Shown here in pieces: positions 7,637-17,493 of a DNA stretch of 50,494 nucleotides; the stretch's first letter is position 1, and the number at the start of each line of letters is the position of its first letter. The position numbers were made by a program, and so were the translations under genes. Source of the stretch: a virus; IMG/VR virus record IMGVR_UViG_3300031718_000015, positions 1 through 50,494 of that record, one strand, 5' to 3'. The notes beneath the pieces are model-generated. The model had not been told where the DNA came from, ran no database searches, and worked only from the letters and a program-made list of their open reading frames with translations.

Positions 7637-10600
7637 TTAGCGCATTTGTTGCATAAATGGTATGTGGGTTTTCTTGACATAGGACTTAGCCGTGGACCTA
7701 ATTTGTTTCATGTCTTTAGGACCGAATATAATCCCCTTCGCACGGGCCTGTTGTTGGAGTTTGAGAGCGGTGTCGGGATGACCATTTTCTAATGCTGTGA
7801 CGATGTCATTCCGATATTGATACCGCATGGTCTTGAGACTTGGTGACATATCCAAGCCGCGAATAATCACTGATGCTGTGGGGCGCTTACCCAACATCTG
7901 TCCAGTCGGACTCTTAACCCCTGCGTTCTTCCACTCCTCATAGGAGTCAATTCCGGCCCGAGCAGCTGGTGATATATCTCCAATTACATCCTTAGTCATT
8001 TTACCCCACTGACCCCAGTCATTGTGGATGTCGCGGCCAGCTTCATAGACTGTAGCTAATGCTGGGCCAGCTACCCACGTACCCACGGTCTCAAGCGATG
8101 GATCACGGGGTAGACCCAATGGGTCTCTCAACGACAACACATCCACATCCACTAAATCTCCCCAACCCATCATATTCGCCACCTGCTGAAAGCCAGTATC
8201 TCGTGGTAGAATGATGCCATGTTTAATTAGTTCGTTTCTAATCAGGTTATACATCATATCGCCACCCAACACCGCGGTAGGACCACCAACGAAACAGAGC
8301 ACCCCAAGTAGATAACTTCTCTGTTTCCATCCCTTAGCCCCTTCGGCACCCTTTAGAATATCTTTATAAAGTGTGCCATAATTGATAATCCAGGGCTTGA
8401 ACTGGGTCATGCTTCGTCTAACCTGTCCGCCCACAAACCCAGTGGGCTTGCCATGTGCCCTGAGATCGAACTGTGTTCTCGTGGTCATCGCATCAGCGTA
8501 GTCTTTAGATGCTTCAATCACACTCCGGCCTGGCACATCTTTAACAAATGTCTTAGCCAGATTCATGTCAGGCTTAAACCCTGGCTCTAGATACTGTAGC
8601 CGGAATGTCTGCCAAGCAAGTGCCTTTCTAAAATGGTCACTTACCTTGGGGAGCCACGACAACGCTTTGATTATGTTTGATTCCCCTCCCGCGGGTGTAA
8701 CCTTATCAAGTGCTGCAACGAACTCAGCGTCTTTTTCAATCAACCCGCGGGCCATGACTTGCTCTATCGAGCCTTTTGGGTCACGATAGAAGGCATTTAG
8801 ACCTCTAACAAATGTGCCCATATCACCTGCGGCAGGTAAAATGGTCATTAGTGGGTGAGTTAATTGAACTGCAGGAAACCTAACCGCCCCCGCTAAGAGC
8901 TTAAACACGGTCTGGAATTGTGTGGAGAACTCTCCGGCCCGCCTCACGTCGTTAATATTCCAGCGTTTTTCGCTCTTGGTGAGTTTAGCTACCTCATTTA
9001 GAAAGTTAGTGAGCTGCTGGTCCTCTTTAAACCCACGAAGCCCACGAAGATTATTAATATAATTAACGTTGTATTCACGCACCGAGCCAGGAAGTGTGGG
9101 GGAGACCTTCCTAAATTCATGCAGCACCTGATCAAAATAACGCTTCGTCACAATCCCATTGACATAACGGCCAACTACTTGGGGCAAGTGCTTATCAACC
9201 ACTACTTCGGCTGCCCCTGGATGGTCTTTGATAACTGCCGGCCCGAAAAAGTGATGTTTGGACACAACATCCGAGCGCGGCCCGCTCTTGATATATTGAC
9301 GAGCAAGTTCTAGCTCTATAGTCTCAAGGCGTTTAATCTTCTTTTGTCTCAACTCTTGTGAAGTCGCGTCAAACACCCCTGACATTCTAGCGAGTTCGTT
9401 AGCCTGTCTAATCTGATTAAGTAGTTCAACCCTCTCATTCTGAATAGGCTGTTGGGTCATATACCCATCAACATATTCCATTCTCAAATCGTTAGATTCA
9501 TCGAAATTCAGCATCCCCTTCATGCGTGTGGCAGCACTAAACTCATCCAACGAAGGGTCTTTGACCTTGCTTCTAAACCCTTCCTGAAGCATTTTAATAC
9601 GCCACCACTGCTTAGGAGTATCGGGTAGTTTTAGCTCTTTTAGTATCACAGGAGCCATCCGGTCAATACCCGTCACATATTCATAGGCAGCGTCAAATAT
9701 ATCATCTCTAAACTTACGTGCGTACTTATTAGTTATCTCATCTACATCTGGTAGAGTCTGAAACAAATGACCATCTGAAGCACGATTAAGTCCCTCCACT
9801 GCTCGCACGACTTTATCGTAGTTAACATCAGGATCACCCTTTGTGGCAGCCAAATAGTTCTTAATGATGGTCCCAGCATTCTCATTAAACAAAGCTTTCT
9901 GCACCTGCATTTCATGTGCGAGTCTAAATACTTGGGCATGAAAATATAAATGGTCAGGATTGTCACTCACATCCCACGAGTTACGCCACTTAGAGAACCA
10001 GCCGCCCCATTTCATGCCGAGTTGTTGGGCTTTGGTTAGAAATGATTTGACCTCAGGGCTAAAGTAGCTATCCGGTGCGACCTCACTATCTAATGGCCCA
10101 CTTCGTGAGATATTGTCAAAAGAGTCCATGTCAATGGGTGTGAAGTCGGGTGTTTTCTTACGGGCCAGGATGGCCATGTAGTTCTTGTTAGTGACTTGGT
10201 TATAACGCCGCATCACAATCGGCTTGAGCTTGACGCGTTCGTCTTGAACATGAGCACGTAAAATAGCCACTTTCACGTGTTCAGGAATAGCATTAACACG
10301 TTCAATTAGCTTCTTATGATTGTTAAAGAACTGTGTTAATGCTACATCACGTTGCTGTGCCTGTTTTTCAGCAAGATCATGTCTAGCTAGGGTGCCAGGT
10401 GTCTCCGGCTCTGTATCTTCAACCATCTGTGGAACACCAAAAGTCTTCCACAAACCACGAGAATCAGCCCAGAACTGCACTGCATGAGTTAGTTCATGCT
10501 CGATAGTAGTAGCAAGCCACTCTTTTTCCTCGCCCTTTTTATAGCCGAATGACTCAAGTGATTCCTGACCCGATTTTGTGTTAGGTAAGTGGGCAGAGTT

Positions 10601-12613
10601 GATGTCAATAACCACTCGACCATCAGTGCCAACGCGCGTTTGAGCTAACCAGTCGTCCTCAGGGGCATCGCGTACAATAAACTTAGATACAATACGTGTC
10701 ATCACACGCGGGAAACGATTAGTGACAGCTTGAATCGCGGCCCGCAAATCACCTAACGTCGTTGGCGGGACCTTGAGAGCTACTTTCAACCCACTTGCAT
10801 ACGTAACCGGTGGTGCTTCCTGTGCCTTAGCAGCATGTTGAAGCATCTCGAACGGGGTGTATTTGGATGCTCTAATATCTGTCGCCAATGCTTTGGCACT
10901 TGGCGAACCATATAACTTAGCAACCAAGTCTAAATGCTCGACTTTATTCAGGTCTAAACCTGTCTCTGGATATTTTATCGGCTCGGTCTTACCAAACACC
11001 GCCTCTTCAACATCTTTCATAGAGCGCGAAAACACCGTCCTCGGTGGCTCTTGGGTTCTCAAATCATACGAGATGCTTTTCATCTCCGTGGTGAACTGAG
11101 AGGGCACACGTTCAGACTTGAACTTAGAAAAGTCAATGATTATATCACGGGATGTATCAGGTGTTTTTAGAATAAACCCATCATACCCACGTTGCTTAGC
11201 GAACCGGCCTAGAAATTCACGGGCAACGCTATCCGGTTTCTCACTCTGGTCATAAACCGAGAGCATTTCTTTATTACTCGGATAGAGCTTAGTGAGAGCA
11301 TCACGATAGGGTGTGTCATGACCGACCATTAGAACAGCAGGATTCTTGAGCGAGACGGGCGTTGGAGTACCCAAATCTACTCCTGGATGGTCTGCATTCA
11401 CAAAAACCCGCCCGCGATCTTCTTGTAACAATACGGTCTTAGTCCCATTAAAGGGCTGGCCGGTTGTGGTGTAAGCTGTACCAACGTGAGCACCAGGCTC
11501 TAAAGGATGCTGAACTGGCTTCTTTGAGCTAGTACTCAATACCTCACGAACACCACCTAGATTCTCTGGTACTGGATTACTCGCACCCGCCTCAGCTAAT
11601 GCTCGATCACTAGTATCGCGTGCTTTGATTTTAGCTCGTTTAGAAATACGGTCCAAATCGGCCCGAATCTTAGCACGCATCTTAGCTTCGGACATTTCTG
11701 GCTTGTTGGGTGCTTTCTTAGGAAAGGCTGGGTTAACCTCACCACTAACACTCGTCGCGGGCTTGGGAATCGGGCCAGGTTCGACTGGAGGCTCAGTAGG
11801 AGTCGACTCCCGCATTGTAAACGCCGGCCCGCCTTCGGACCATTCACCCTTAGCCAGGTTAATAGGCATCGGGGGTTTCTCAGGACCAAATACACTCGAC
11901 GGGGCTGGTAGAGCTTTCTGTGGTTCTGGCACAGGCGCTTGCGTTTCGGGTTTAACTTTAGAGAACTCCGCGTCGATCGACGGTTCTTCCTCACGACCAA
12001 AATACTCACCTACCGCACTACCTACACTCCCTAAAATCTTACTCAACAAAAAGCTAGCCGGTGGTGCGATAGCTCCAATTTCAGCCCCAGTTTTAGCTCC
12101 TTCCCATGTGCGAGTGTCAGCGAAGCCTAACCCAGCGCCGGCCAGGCTCCCACGAATCATCGTAGGTATAGCACCTTTAGCTAACCAAGGGACCGCTTTA
12201 GCTAGTCCTGCCTCAGTTGCCTCCCACGGTGCTCCATAACCGGCCGCGCCACCAGCTAACTCAGCTGTGCCACCCACATACTTAGGTAGCGGCTCCACCT
12301 GAGATTGAATCTGTTTGAGAAACTCCTCACTACGAGGTTCTGGGCTTAAGTCCTTGCCATAACCGAGTGCGCTAATACCGCCACGAATGACGCTCTCTGG
12401 TAGTTCCGCAGCCCCGCGAACAACCTCAGCTGGTATTAACTCAGCAAATGACTTAACTCTTTCCTTCGTGAGTGCCGACCCAATATCACTAATCTTCCCA
12501 ATCTGCGGGTCATTATTATCATACGCCTCTTTCAGTCGCGCAACGGCCTGGCCACGATCAAGACCTTCGAGCTTTTGTATCTGACTAACCGCCGATTCAA
12601 AATCGAGAGGCAT
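7637..12613 (-). CDS. 1658-aa ejection-type virion protein with ART-like and zincin motifs
   Basis: This is the largest gene. The Gly/Ala-rich N-terminal 200 residues suggest a membrane-active segment. Residues of about 375-500 resemble the ADP-ribosyltransferase-like fold of large polyvalent phage proteins (HVGTAYTTTG ... RGYDGFILKTPD ... IIIDFSKFKSERV). A zinc-protease motif HELTH lies at about 706-710 in IEHELTHAVQFWAD. The remaining ~900 residues are mostly helical. Short-tailed phages often carry such polyvalent proteins inside the capsid and inject them with DNA. It would be made late and could modify host proteins on entry. The start overlaps the upstream stop (TAATG). The fold assignments are by motif only. 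Confidence 0.65.
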   Translation of the reverse strand: MPLDFESAVSQIQKLEGLDRGQAVARLKEAYDNNDPQIGKISDIGSALTKERVKSFAELIPAEVVRGAAELPESVIRGGISALGYGKDLSPEPRSEEFLKQIQSQVEPLPKYVGGTAELAGGAAGYGAPWEATEAGLAKAVPWLAKGAIPTMIRGSLAGAGLGFADTRTWEGAKTGAEIGAIAPPASFLLSKILGSVGSAVGEYFGREEEPSIDAEFSKVKPETQAPVPEPQKALPAPSSVFGPEKPPMPINLAKGEWSEGGPAFTMRESTPTEPPVEPGPIPKPATSVSGEVNPAFPKKAPNKPEMSEAKMRAKIRADLDRISKRAKIKARDTSDRALAEAGASNPVPENLGGVREVLSTSSKKPVQHPLEPGAHVGTAYTTTGQPFNGTKTVLLQEDRGRVFVNADHPGVDLGTPTPVSLKNPAVLMVGHDTPYRDALTKLYPSNKEMLSVYDQSEKPDSVAREFLGRFAKQRGYDGFILKTPDTSRDIIIDFSKFKSERVPSQFTTEMKSISYDLRTQEPPRTVFSRSMKDVEEAVFGKTEPIKYPETGLDLNKVEHLDLVAKLYGSPSAKALATDIRASKYTPFEMLQHAAKAQEAPPVTYASGLKVALKVPPTTLGDLRAAIQAVTNRFPRVMTRIVSKFIVRDAPEDDWLAQTRVGTDGRVVIDINSAHLPNTKSGQESLESFGYKKGEEKEWLATTIEHELTHAVQFWADSRGLWKTFGVPQMVEDTEPETPGTLARHDLAEKQAQQRDVALTQFFNNHKKLIERVNAIPEHVKVAILRAHVQDERVKLKPIVMRRYNQVTNKNYMAILARKKTPDFTPIDMDSFDNISRSGPLDSEVAPDSYFSPEVKSFLTKAQQLGMKWGGWFSKWRNSWDVSDNPDHLYFHAQVFRLAHEMQVQKALFNENAGTIIKNYLAATKGDPDVNYDKVVRAVEGLNRASDGHLFQTLPDVDEITNKYARKFRDDIFDAAYEYVTGIDRMAPVILKELKLPDTPKQWWRIKMLQEGFRSKVKDPSLDEFSAATRMKGMLNFDESNDLRMEYVDGYMTQQPIQNERVELLNQIRQANELARMSGVFDATSQELRQKKIKRLETIELELARQYIKSGPRSDVVSKHHFFGPAVIKDHPGAAEVVVDKHLPQVVGRYVNGIVTKRYFDQVLHEFRKVSPTLPGSVREYNVNYINNLRGLRGFKEDQQLTNFLNEVAKLTKSEKRWNINDVRRAGEFSTQFQTVFKLLAGAVRFPAVQLTHPLMTILPAAGDMGTFVRGLNAFYRDPKGSIEQVMARGLIEKDAEFVAALDKVTPAGGESNIIKALSWLPKVSDHFRKALAWQTFRLQYLEPGFKPDMNLAKTFVKDVPGRSVIEASKDYADAMTTRTQFDLRAHGKPTGFVGGQVRRSMTQFKPWIINYGTLYKDILKGAEGAKGWKQRSYLLGVLCFVGGPTAVLGGDMMYNLIRNELIKHGIILPRDTGFQQVANMMGWGDLVDVDVLSLRDPLGLPRDPSLETVGTWVAGPALATVYEAGRDIHNDWGQWGKMTKDVIGDISPAARAGIDSYEEWKNAGVKSPTGQMLGKRPTASVIIRGLDMSPSLKTMRYQYRNDIVTALENGHPDTALKLQQQARAKGIIFGPKDMKQIRSTAKSYVKKTHIPFMQQMR

Positions 12614-13527
12614 TAGTGTTCACTCAAAGCAGGTAAGGGTCTATAACTACTCGAACCAGCCTTAGCTGGAGGTTCTTCTTCGTAATAGTCCTTACCTAAC
12701 TCTTGCGGTGTCTTATATGTGCCTGCCTTCTCCAACATCTTTCGTTGGCGCTTCTCTAATTTATCTCGTTGGTCGAGTAAGCGTTGCTCTTGCACTGAAC
12801 CTTCGGTAGTATTAGCCAACTGTTGGTCTATCGACTGCAAGCGACGATTGAGCGACTCGTTGAGGTCATTGTACATCTTGTCAAGAGGCGCGTTTTTCTG
12901 CTTGGTCTCAGCGTCAGTCATGCGCTCTTTAGTATAACTAGCAAGTTGATTAGCTAAATCCAACCGTCCTTGTGAGACATAATCTCTAATCGCTGAGTTG
13001 GCTTCTTGCATACCGATGCGTTGCGTCTGAATGTCAAGTGAGTTCTGCATTGCCTGAATCTTGTTTATCCGGTCCTGCTCTCGCAACTCACCAATGCCTT
13101 TAACGCCACTAGGTAACTCCGCCCCTATTTCTGGCTCACCAAGGGTTCCAGCCAACTTGCGGGCCGGATCGGTGCCGAATTGGGTACCGAATTGTTGAAT
13201 GGACTGTAACTTATCCATCCTTTGTGAGTCACGTTCATTCTTAGCGACTTGTCCACCCGCCCACATTTGATCGCTTAGACCAGGTGAGACGGGTTTGAAC
13301 TTAGATTCTAAGCCCAATACCTGACCAAGTTTATCAATCGGTCCATAAGCCGGTGCAGGTGTAGCCACTGGGTCCTGCACATTCATCCCACCTTGAACTT
13401 GCGCCCGAATATGCTGTAGAATCGCACCCTCACGTGCCGCGCGGTCAGCTGCAAACGCCGTGGGATCGGGGTCGTAGCTTTCAGTGCCCTGTAATAGCTG
13501 ACTTAGTATATCCCCTGATTGTGGCAT
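12613..13527 (-). CDS. Helical internal virion protein candidate
   Basis: This 304-residue protein is charged and strongly helical, with a long coiled-coil-like stretch at about residues 150-275 (NKIQAMQNSLDIQTQRIGMQ, LNRRLQSIDQQLANT, LLDQRDKLEKRQRKML). No enzymatic motif is seen. It sits in a run of four TAATG- or adjacency-coupled genes before the 1658-residue ejection-type protein, the usual place for internal core or ejection proteins in short-tailed phages. The role is inferred from position and composition. Confidence 0.5.
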   Translation of the reverse strand: MPQSGDILSQLLQGTESYDPDPTAFAADRAAREGAILQHIRAQVQGGMNVQDPVATPAPAYGPIDKLGQVLGLESKFKPVSPGLSDQMWAGGQVAKNERDSQRMDKLQSIQQFGTQFGTDPARKLAGTLGEPEIGAELPSGVKGIGELREQDRINKIQAMQNSLDIQTQRIGMQEANSAIRDYVSQGRLDLANQLASYTKERMTDAETKQKNAPLDKMYNDLNESLNRRLQSIDQQLANTTEGSVQEQRLLDQRDKLEKRQRKMLEKAGTYKTPQELGKDYYEEEPPAKAGSSSYRPLPALSEH

Positions 13528-13982
13528 TAAGGTACTCCGCTAATAATCTTTGCCAGCAAGCCACCAGCACCTGTGGCACCTGTTGAAAACTGTGCTGGAA
13601 TACCCAAGCGTGTCATGAGCGGGCCAATTATTGATTGAAGGGTTTCTCGATATTGCTGACCCAAAACATCAGCCTCACTACCCAAGTTCGCGGCCCCGCC
13701 CGCCATGCCTGCGTAACCTATTTTCTCACCTCTTTGGGCCTGATAAAGTGGTAACTCAGCACTCGGCATCTCCTCACGTGTTAACTGACTCGCCACCCCT
13801 TGGTCAACCGTCCCACCACCAGGCAAAACCTGCTCGGGTGGATTACCAAGCGCCCCAAAAGTGCCTTGCATAGCTTTAAGGCCACTAGGCTTACGTTGAT
13901 TGAGCTTATTAGTCGCCACGCTCCCAACCGAATTCATCAGGTTGGTGAGCATATTAAAGCCACTTGGGTCTGAGATAGCCAC
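13527..13982 (-). CDS. Small Gly/Ala-rich virion protein candidate
   Basis: This 151-residue protein starts at GTG 13982, immediately after the TAG of the upstream gene. It is rich in Gly, Ala, Leu and Gln, with amphipathic stretches (ETLQSIIGPLMTRLGIPAQF) and no catalytic motif. With its two neighbours it forms a group resembling internal or ejection proteins. I do not recognise a family. Confidence 0.45.
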   Translation of the reverse strand: MAISDPSGFNMLTNLMNSVGSVATNKLNQRKPSGLKAMQGTFGALGNPPEQVLPGGGTVDQGVASQLTREEMPSAELPLYQAQRGEKIGYAGMAGGAANLGSEADVLGQQYRETLQSIIGPLMTRLGIPAQFSTGATGAGGLLAKIISGVP

Positions 13983-14495
13983 CTAAATTAGCCTCTGTAT
14001 TTGTGAGAGTAAGCTACCCTGACCGCTAAATAGGCCAGCACTCAGTAAGCCTCTACCAGAACCAGGCGCGCCGGTGACATAATTCGGGGCGGTGGGAGTG
14101 CCAAAGAGACCTGACAACACATCACCTGCCCCACTCACGTCCTCGGCTGTGCTACCTATGTTTGCTCTCACAGCGTTAGCTGCATCACCACCAAGTCCTA
14201 GCAGTGAGTTCAGAATCTGAAGTCTTTGCTGTTGGGTTTGCGCCGATCCTTGTGCATTAACTTGGGCCGCACCTTGATTATACTGGGACCGTAGTCCCTG
14301 ATACATCGTGGGAGCTGCTCCCGTGGTAGTAAGTCCTCGACTCGCAATATCCGAGATTCCTTGTTCTTCTGCACCGGCGTAGCCCTCACTTAGTTGGTCA
14401 AAGCCTGCGGTGTTGACACCAGGAATGGGGCTATAGAGTAACTTGTCAAGTGCCCCACTACCGGTATTGAGATATGAACTCGGCGAACCTGGCAT
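13983..14495 (-). CDS. Gly/Ser/Gln-rich virion protein candidate
   Basis: This 170-residue protein has low-complexity Gly/Ala/Gln/Ser segments (SRGLTTTGAAPTMYQGLRSQ, AQTQQQRLQILNSLLGLGG) and no recognised motif. It overlaps the next upstream gene (TAATG), so it is translationally coupled to the tail protein at 14495-16399. It is probably a minor virion or ejection protein, judging only by its place in the late operon. Confidence 0.45.
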   Translation of the reverse strand: MPGSPSSYLNTGSGALDKLLYSPIPGVNTAGFDQLSEGYAGAEEQGISDIASRGLTTTGAAPTMYQGLRSQYNQGAAQVNAQGSAQTQQQRLQILNSLLGLGGDAANAVRANIGSTAEDVSGAGDVLSGLFGTPTAPNYVTGAPGSGRGLLSAGLFSGQGSLLSQIQRLI

Positions 14496-16399
14496 TATTG
14501 TGCTCCCATTTTGAGTTCGCTCTTGATCTTAGCTCGACTCAAGAGAGCTGCCACGCCATTATTGACACTATGAGATAGCTGAATCACAATCTCTTTGCCA
14601 CTCAAACCAATCGGCACTTTCGTGAATAGTGGCACCGGTGTGCTAAACGTCTGGCCACCATCAACAGAAAACGCGATCCGCCAATTCATTAAATCTGTCC
14701 CACTCGGCACATAATGCTGCCAAGTTTTCCACAAATCGACATTGTCCATCGGTAGCTGCTGATGTGTCGCTACCGCCACAAGCGAGCCATTTCCACCAGC
14801 ATTATCATACAAACGATAGACATTCCCATCAGCCCCACTGAACACGATATCAGTAGAACCATCGGCAAATTCAAGTTCTCGAATTGTAATAACCTCAGTG
14901 GGCAGTCCTTTAACAACGCTAAAAGGTGACTCCCGACCAAGGTCTGCAAGAATAATCTGATCGTTGTATTGTTTAGCATTTATGTTGACCGCGAGATATA
15001 GTATACTGCGATCGGTGTCGATGTCACCATTAACACCCGTTTGAAAACTACTCTTTTGAATCGAGTCGGTGAGGGGTTTGATTTGGTCACCGATAAATGG
15101 CGGGCCGGCCTCGGCAAATGACAATCGGGCGAGTGATTGACTAGTAAGGACGTAGACTTTATCCCCGTCTGTAATAGCGGCCCTTCGCCCGACAGCTCCG
15201 CGTCTAGCATCGACTGGTACCTCCACGAAACTTGTGAAATCTGTGCCTGTGATTTGCCTAGCTGTGTTCTTACCATTCACAATCAATCTATCAGACAGAG
15301 CCACTACCGCTGTGATCTGATCTAGTATTGTATTAGGAAACTTAAAGAAGTTATAAATCCCAAACGACTGAAAGTCCCCGATATTAGAGAACCATATAGT
15401 ATTCAGATTCGGGTCTACTAACCAATATCTCGACTGATACACGGCGCCCCAGACGGCACCAACGGGGGGAGGATTATTGGCACCGATAGCTGGGGCACCT
15501 TGTGGAGGGTTGACCAACAAGTTGTCATCGGTCGGCCCGATATTACCAGCGGCGTAGCCATCATAAATGGTGGTTGTTGCACCCTGGATTAAAATCGAAT
15601 CGTTAGAGTCAGATAGATTATTACCTGCTCCGTCATACAACATCGGGGGCAGGAAGAATGTTGCACCACCATCTCGTGTTCTATAGACCCGAATTCGGGT
15701 ATAACCACTCCCAATCGGTGGAGCAGGCGTAGGAATAACTAGCTTGACTTGTGTGATATAGGGAGTAGCTAGGGGTGGAGTATTCACTGTCGTCGTTATA
15801 ATCGACGAGTTCTCCACTGGTGATGGTGACGATTCGTGAAGGGTCTGTGGGTTGAAATAGGTCCATTCGTACTGTATCCCAACCTGCATGAAGTAGGTAT
15901 TGACATTTGATGCCGAAAATGAAGCTGTTAGCGATAACTGAGTCGCGGGTGGGCTAACACCTATTTGTGTAATCACCACTCCATCATATTTAACCGGTGG
16001 AAGTCCTGGCAGCGTGGACAATAGATAGTTAATTGCTTCGTTAGTCGGTAAGCCAGTACCTGGAAATATACACACAAAAGGCTGACCTGGATTCGCACCA
16101 AGATTGGCCAGTGGTAGATTAGCGATAAGGTCATAAATGACACCGTCCTGGCCGATGCCAAGGTCATAGAATGGTGTTGAAGGTTGCTGACGCCACGCGA
16201 TCATCTCGACAATTGGTGCGGCAAACGGGCCGCTGATCTTAAGTGGGCCAACTATCTTACGTATCGACCCAGGCACAAACATATCACAATTCTCTAAACG
16301 CTGCCATGAGTCATACGGACGCATCAGCACATCGGGCTGAATATTTAAGCCTTTAAAGCCCAGAAATTCGAGTGGCGGATTGTCAACCTTAACGCGCAT
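14495..16399 (-). CDS. Large tail protein, beta-propeller-like (P22 gp10/T7 gp12-type role)
   Basis: This 634-residue protein opens with a pattern common in podovirus tail or DNA-stabilisation proteins (GFKGLNIQPDVLMRPYDSWQRLENCDMFVPGSIRK). Repeated beta-rich blades follow (DLGIGQDGVIYDL, QSRYWLVDPNLNTIWFSNIGDFQSF, ITDGDKVYVLTSQSLARLSF). I infer a tail-hub or tail-completion role next to the adaptor gene at 16421. The ATG at 16399 is joined to the upstream stop by dyad copy 3. The family match is by general pattern, not by a specific signature. Confidence 0.55.
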   Translation of the reverse strand: MRVKVDNPPLEFLGFKGLNIQPDVLMRPYDSWQRLENCDMFVPGSIRKIVGPLKISGPFAAPIVEMIAWRQQPSTPFYDLGIGQDGVIYDLIANLPLANLGANPGQPFVCIFPGTGLPTNEAINYLLSTLPGLPPVKYDGVVITQIGVSPPATQLSLTASFSASNVNTYFMQVGIQYEWTYFNPQTLHESSPSPVENSSIITTTVNTPPLATPYITQVKLVIPTPAPPIGSGYTRIRVYRTRDGGATFFLPPMLYDGAGNNLSDSNDSILIQGATTTIYDGYAAGNIGPTDDNLLVNPPQGAPAIGANNPPPVGAVWGAVYQSRYWLVDPNLNTIWFSNIGDFQSFGIYNFFKFPNTILDQITAVVALSDRLIVNGKNTARQITGTDFTSFVEVPVDARRGAVGRRAAITDGDKVYVLTSQSLARLSFAEAGPPFIGDQIKPLTDSIQKSSFQTGVNGDIDTDRSILYLAVNINAKQYNDQIILADLGRESPFSVVKGLPTEVITIRELEFADGSTDIVFSGADGNVYRLYDNAGGNGSLVAVATHQQLPMDNVDLWKTWQHYVPSGTDLMNWRIAFSVDGGQTFSTPVPLFTKVPIGLSGKEIVIQLSHSVNNGVAALLSRAKIKSELKMGAQ

Positions 16400-16401
16400 A
16401 T

Positions 16402-16420
16402 CTATTGCATTTTGAAATAG
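16402..16420 (-). repeat. Intercistronic dyad copy 3
   Basis: In the coding direction it reads TAG-CTATTTCA-AAA-TGCAATAG-ATATG: stop codon of one gene, dyad, start codon of the next, with no other bases. This is orientation B. Confidence 0.9.
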
Positions 16421-17200
16421 CTATCGCCGCCCACTAAACGTGAGATAGTGATATGTTGGTCCAATCAACCGAATCTCGGGTGGTCGATATGAATTACGTG
16501 CTTGAATCTCTAGTTGTTGGTTCCAATAAGCTAACGTCGTCGCCACCCCACTAGCATCAACCATCTCGTCTTGTGTCTTAATACAGTCCATCGTTGCGTC
16601 CCAGGCAACAACCTCTTGCACAATTTGTGCATAGGGCAACGAGATATAGTCATCATCATCGTTTAGGAAGCGTTCCCACCTAATATAGCGAACCCAGATA
16701 CCCTGAATGTTAATGGCAGGACTGAAATCTACTGGGTCTTGATTTAGTACTATTTGAGCACCAACCCGTCTCCATGTAGGTCTACCAACCTGACCGCTAA
16801 ATCCATGCGGCGCTTCGATCTCATCCTGATAACTCATCAGTCGGTAGGAATCTGGTGAAGCTGGAGCAGCTATTCCAGGGTTCTTCCACCACAAGCCTCG
16901 CAACTGACACATATCGGGCGGGAGAGCATATTGCACTTGCCCAGGTGCCGCGTCATAAAACACCTCTTTAGCATAGAGAGTTTCGTTCTCAGCATTTAAC
17001 AACAAGCTCGTCTTCGTGAGTGACGAGTTGATTCTTAGATTCAGGTCTTGGGCTGAGTATTGTGCATTCAGGCCCAGATAGGTGGTACCCGACTCCTGGC
17101 CGGAAATCGGGTCCACCACCTGAGCGCGCAACGACGCGAGGTTTCGCAGGACGTACGCCCGCAACTCGGCCAAGTTGTAGCGGTTGAATTCGTCCGGCAT
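16421..17200 (-). CDS. Head-tail adaptor/connector protein
   Basis: This 259-residue protein combines a helical N-terminus (NRYNLAELRAYVLRNLASLRAQVV) with a beta-rich centre. The C-terminal half resembles phage adaptor proteins (ISLPYAQIVQEVVAWDATMDCIKTQDEM, WNQQLEIQARNSYRPPEIRLIG). Such proteins bind below the portal and connect it to the tail. Its position between the capsid group and the large tail protein fits. The stop TAG is the first base group of dyad copy 3. Confidence 0.6.
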   Translation of the reverse strand: MPDEFNRYNLAELRAYVLRNLASLRAQVVDPISGQESGTTYLGLNAQYSAQDLNLRINSSLTKTSLLLNAENETLYAKEVFYDAAPGQVQYALPPDMCQLRGLWWKNPGIAAPASPDSYRLMSYQDEIEAPHGFSGQVGRPTWRRVGAQIVLNQDPVDFSPAINIQGIWVRYIRWERFLNDDDDYISLPYAQIVQEVVAWDATMDCIKTQDEMVDASGVATTLAYWNQQLEIQARNSYRPPEIRLIGPTYHYLTFSGRR

Positions 17201-17205
17201 TTTAT

Positions 17206-17493
17206 TTACCTACTTGTCGTCACGAACGCACTTGCAGGCCCGGCCTCAGCCGCGTCAGTTATCACCTGCACGTAATCAATCGGTTCATCGACCAATACCT
17301 GACCACCCCCAGGAGCGATGGTCCCGAGATTCAGCCACGGCCCTAATGGTGTGGGCGCTTTCAACACCGACATCGGGGCCGAATTACCGGTGCCATAAAC
17401 TACAAATGGCACCATTCTCGTACCCACGGAGCGGATGTCGAGGGCTTTAGAGGTGACACCCGCTCCAACACCATTGAGTAGTTGCAAGGCCAC
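17206..17493 (-). CDS. Small beta-rich virion protein
   Basis: This 95-residue protein has a pattern seen in small phage structural proteins: a short N-terminal strand region, a central GPWLNLGTIAPGGGQVLVD turn, and a C-terminal strand (YVQVITDA). It starts at GTG 17493, overlapping the previous stop (TAGTG). It may be a head or fibre decoration. No enzymatic motif is present. Confidence 0.45.
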   Translation of the reverse strand: MALQLLNGVGAGVTSKALDIRSVGTRMVPFVVYGTGNSAPMSVLKAPTPLGPWLNLGTIAPGGGQVLVDEPIDYVQVITDAAEAGPASAFVTTSR

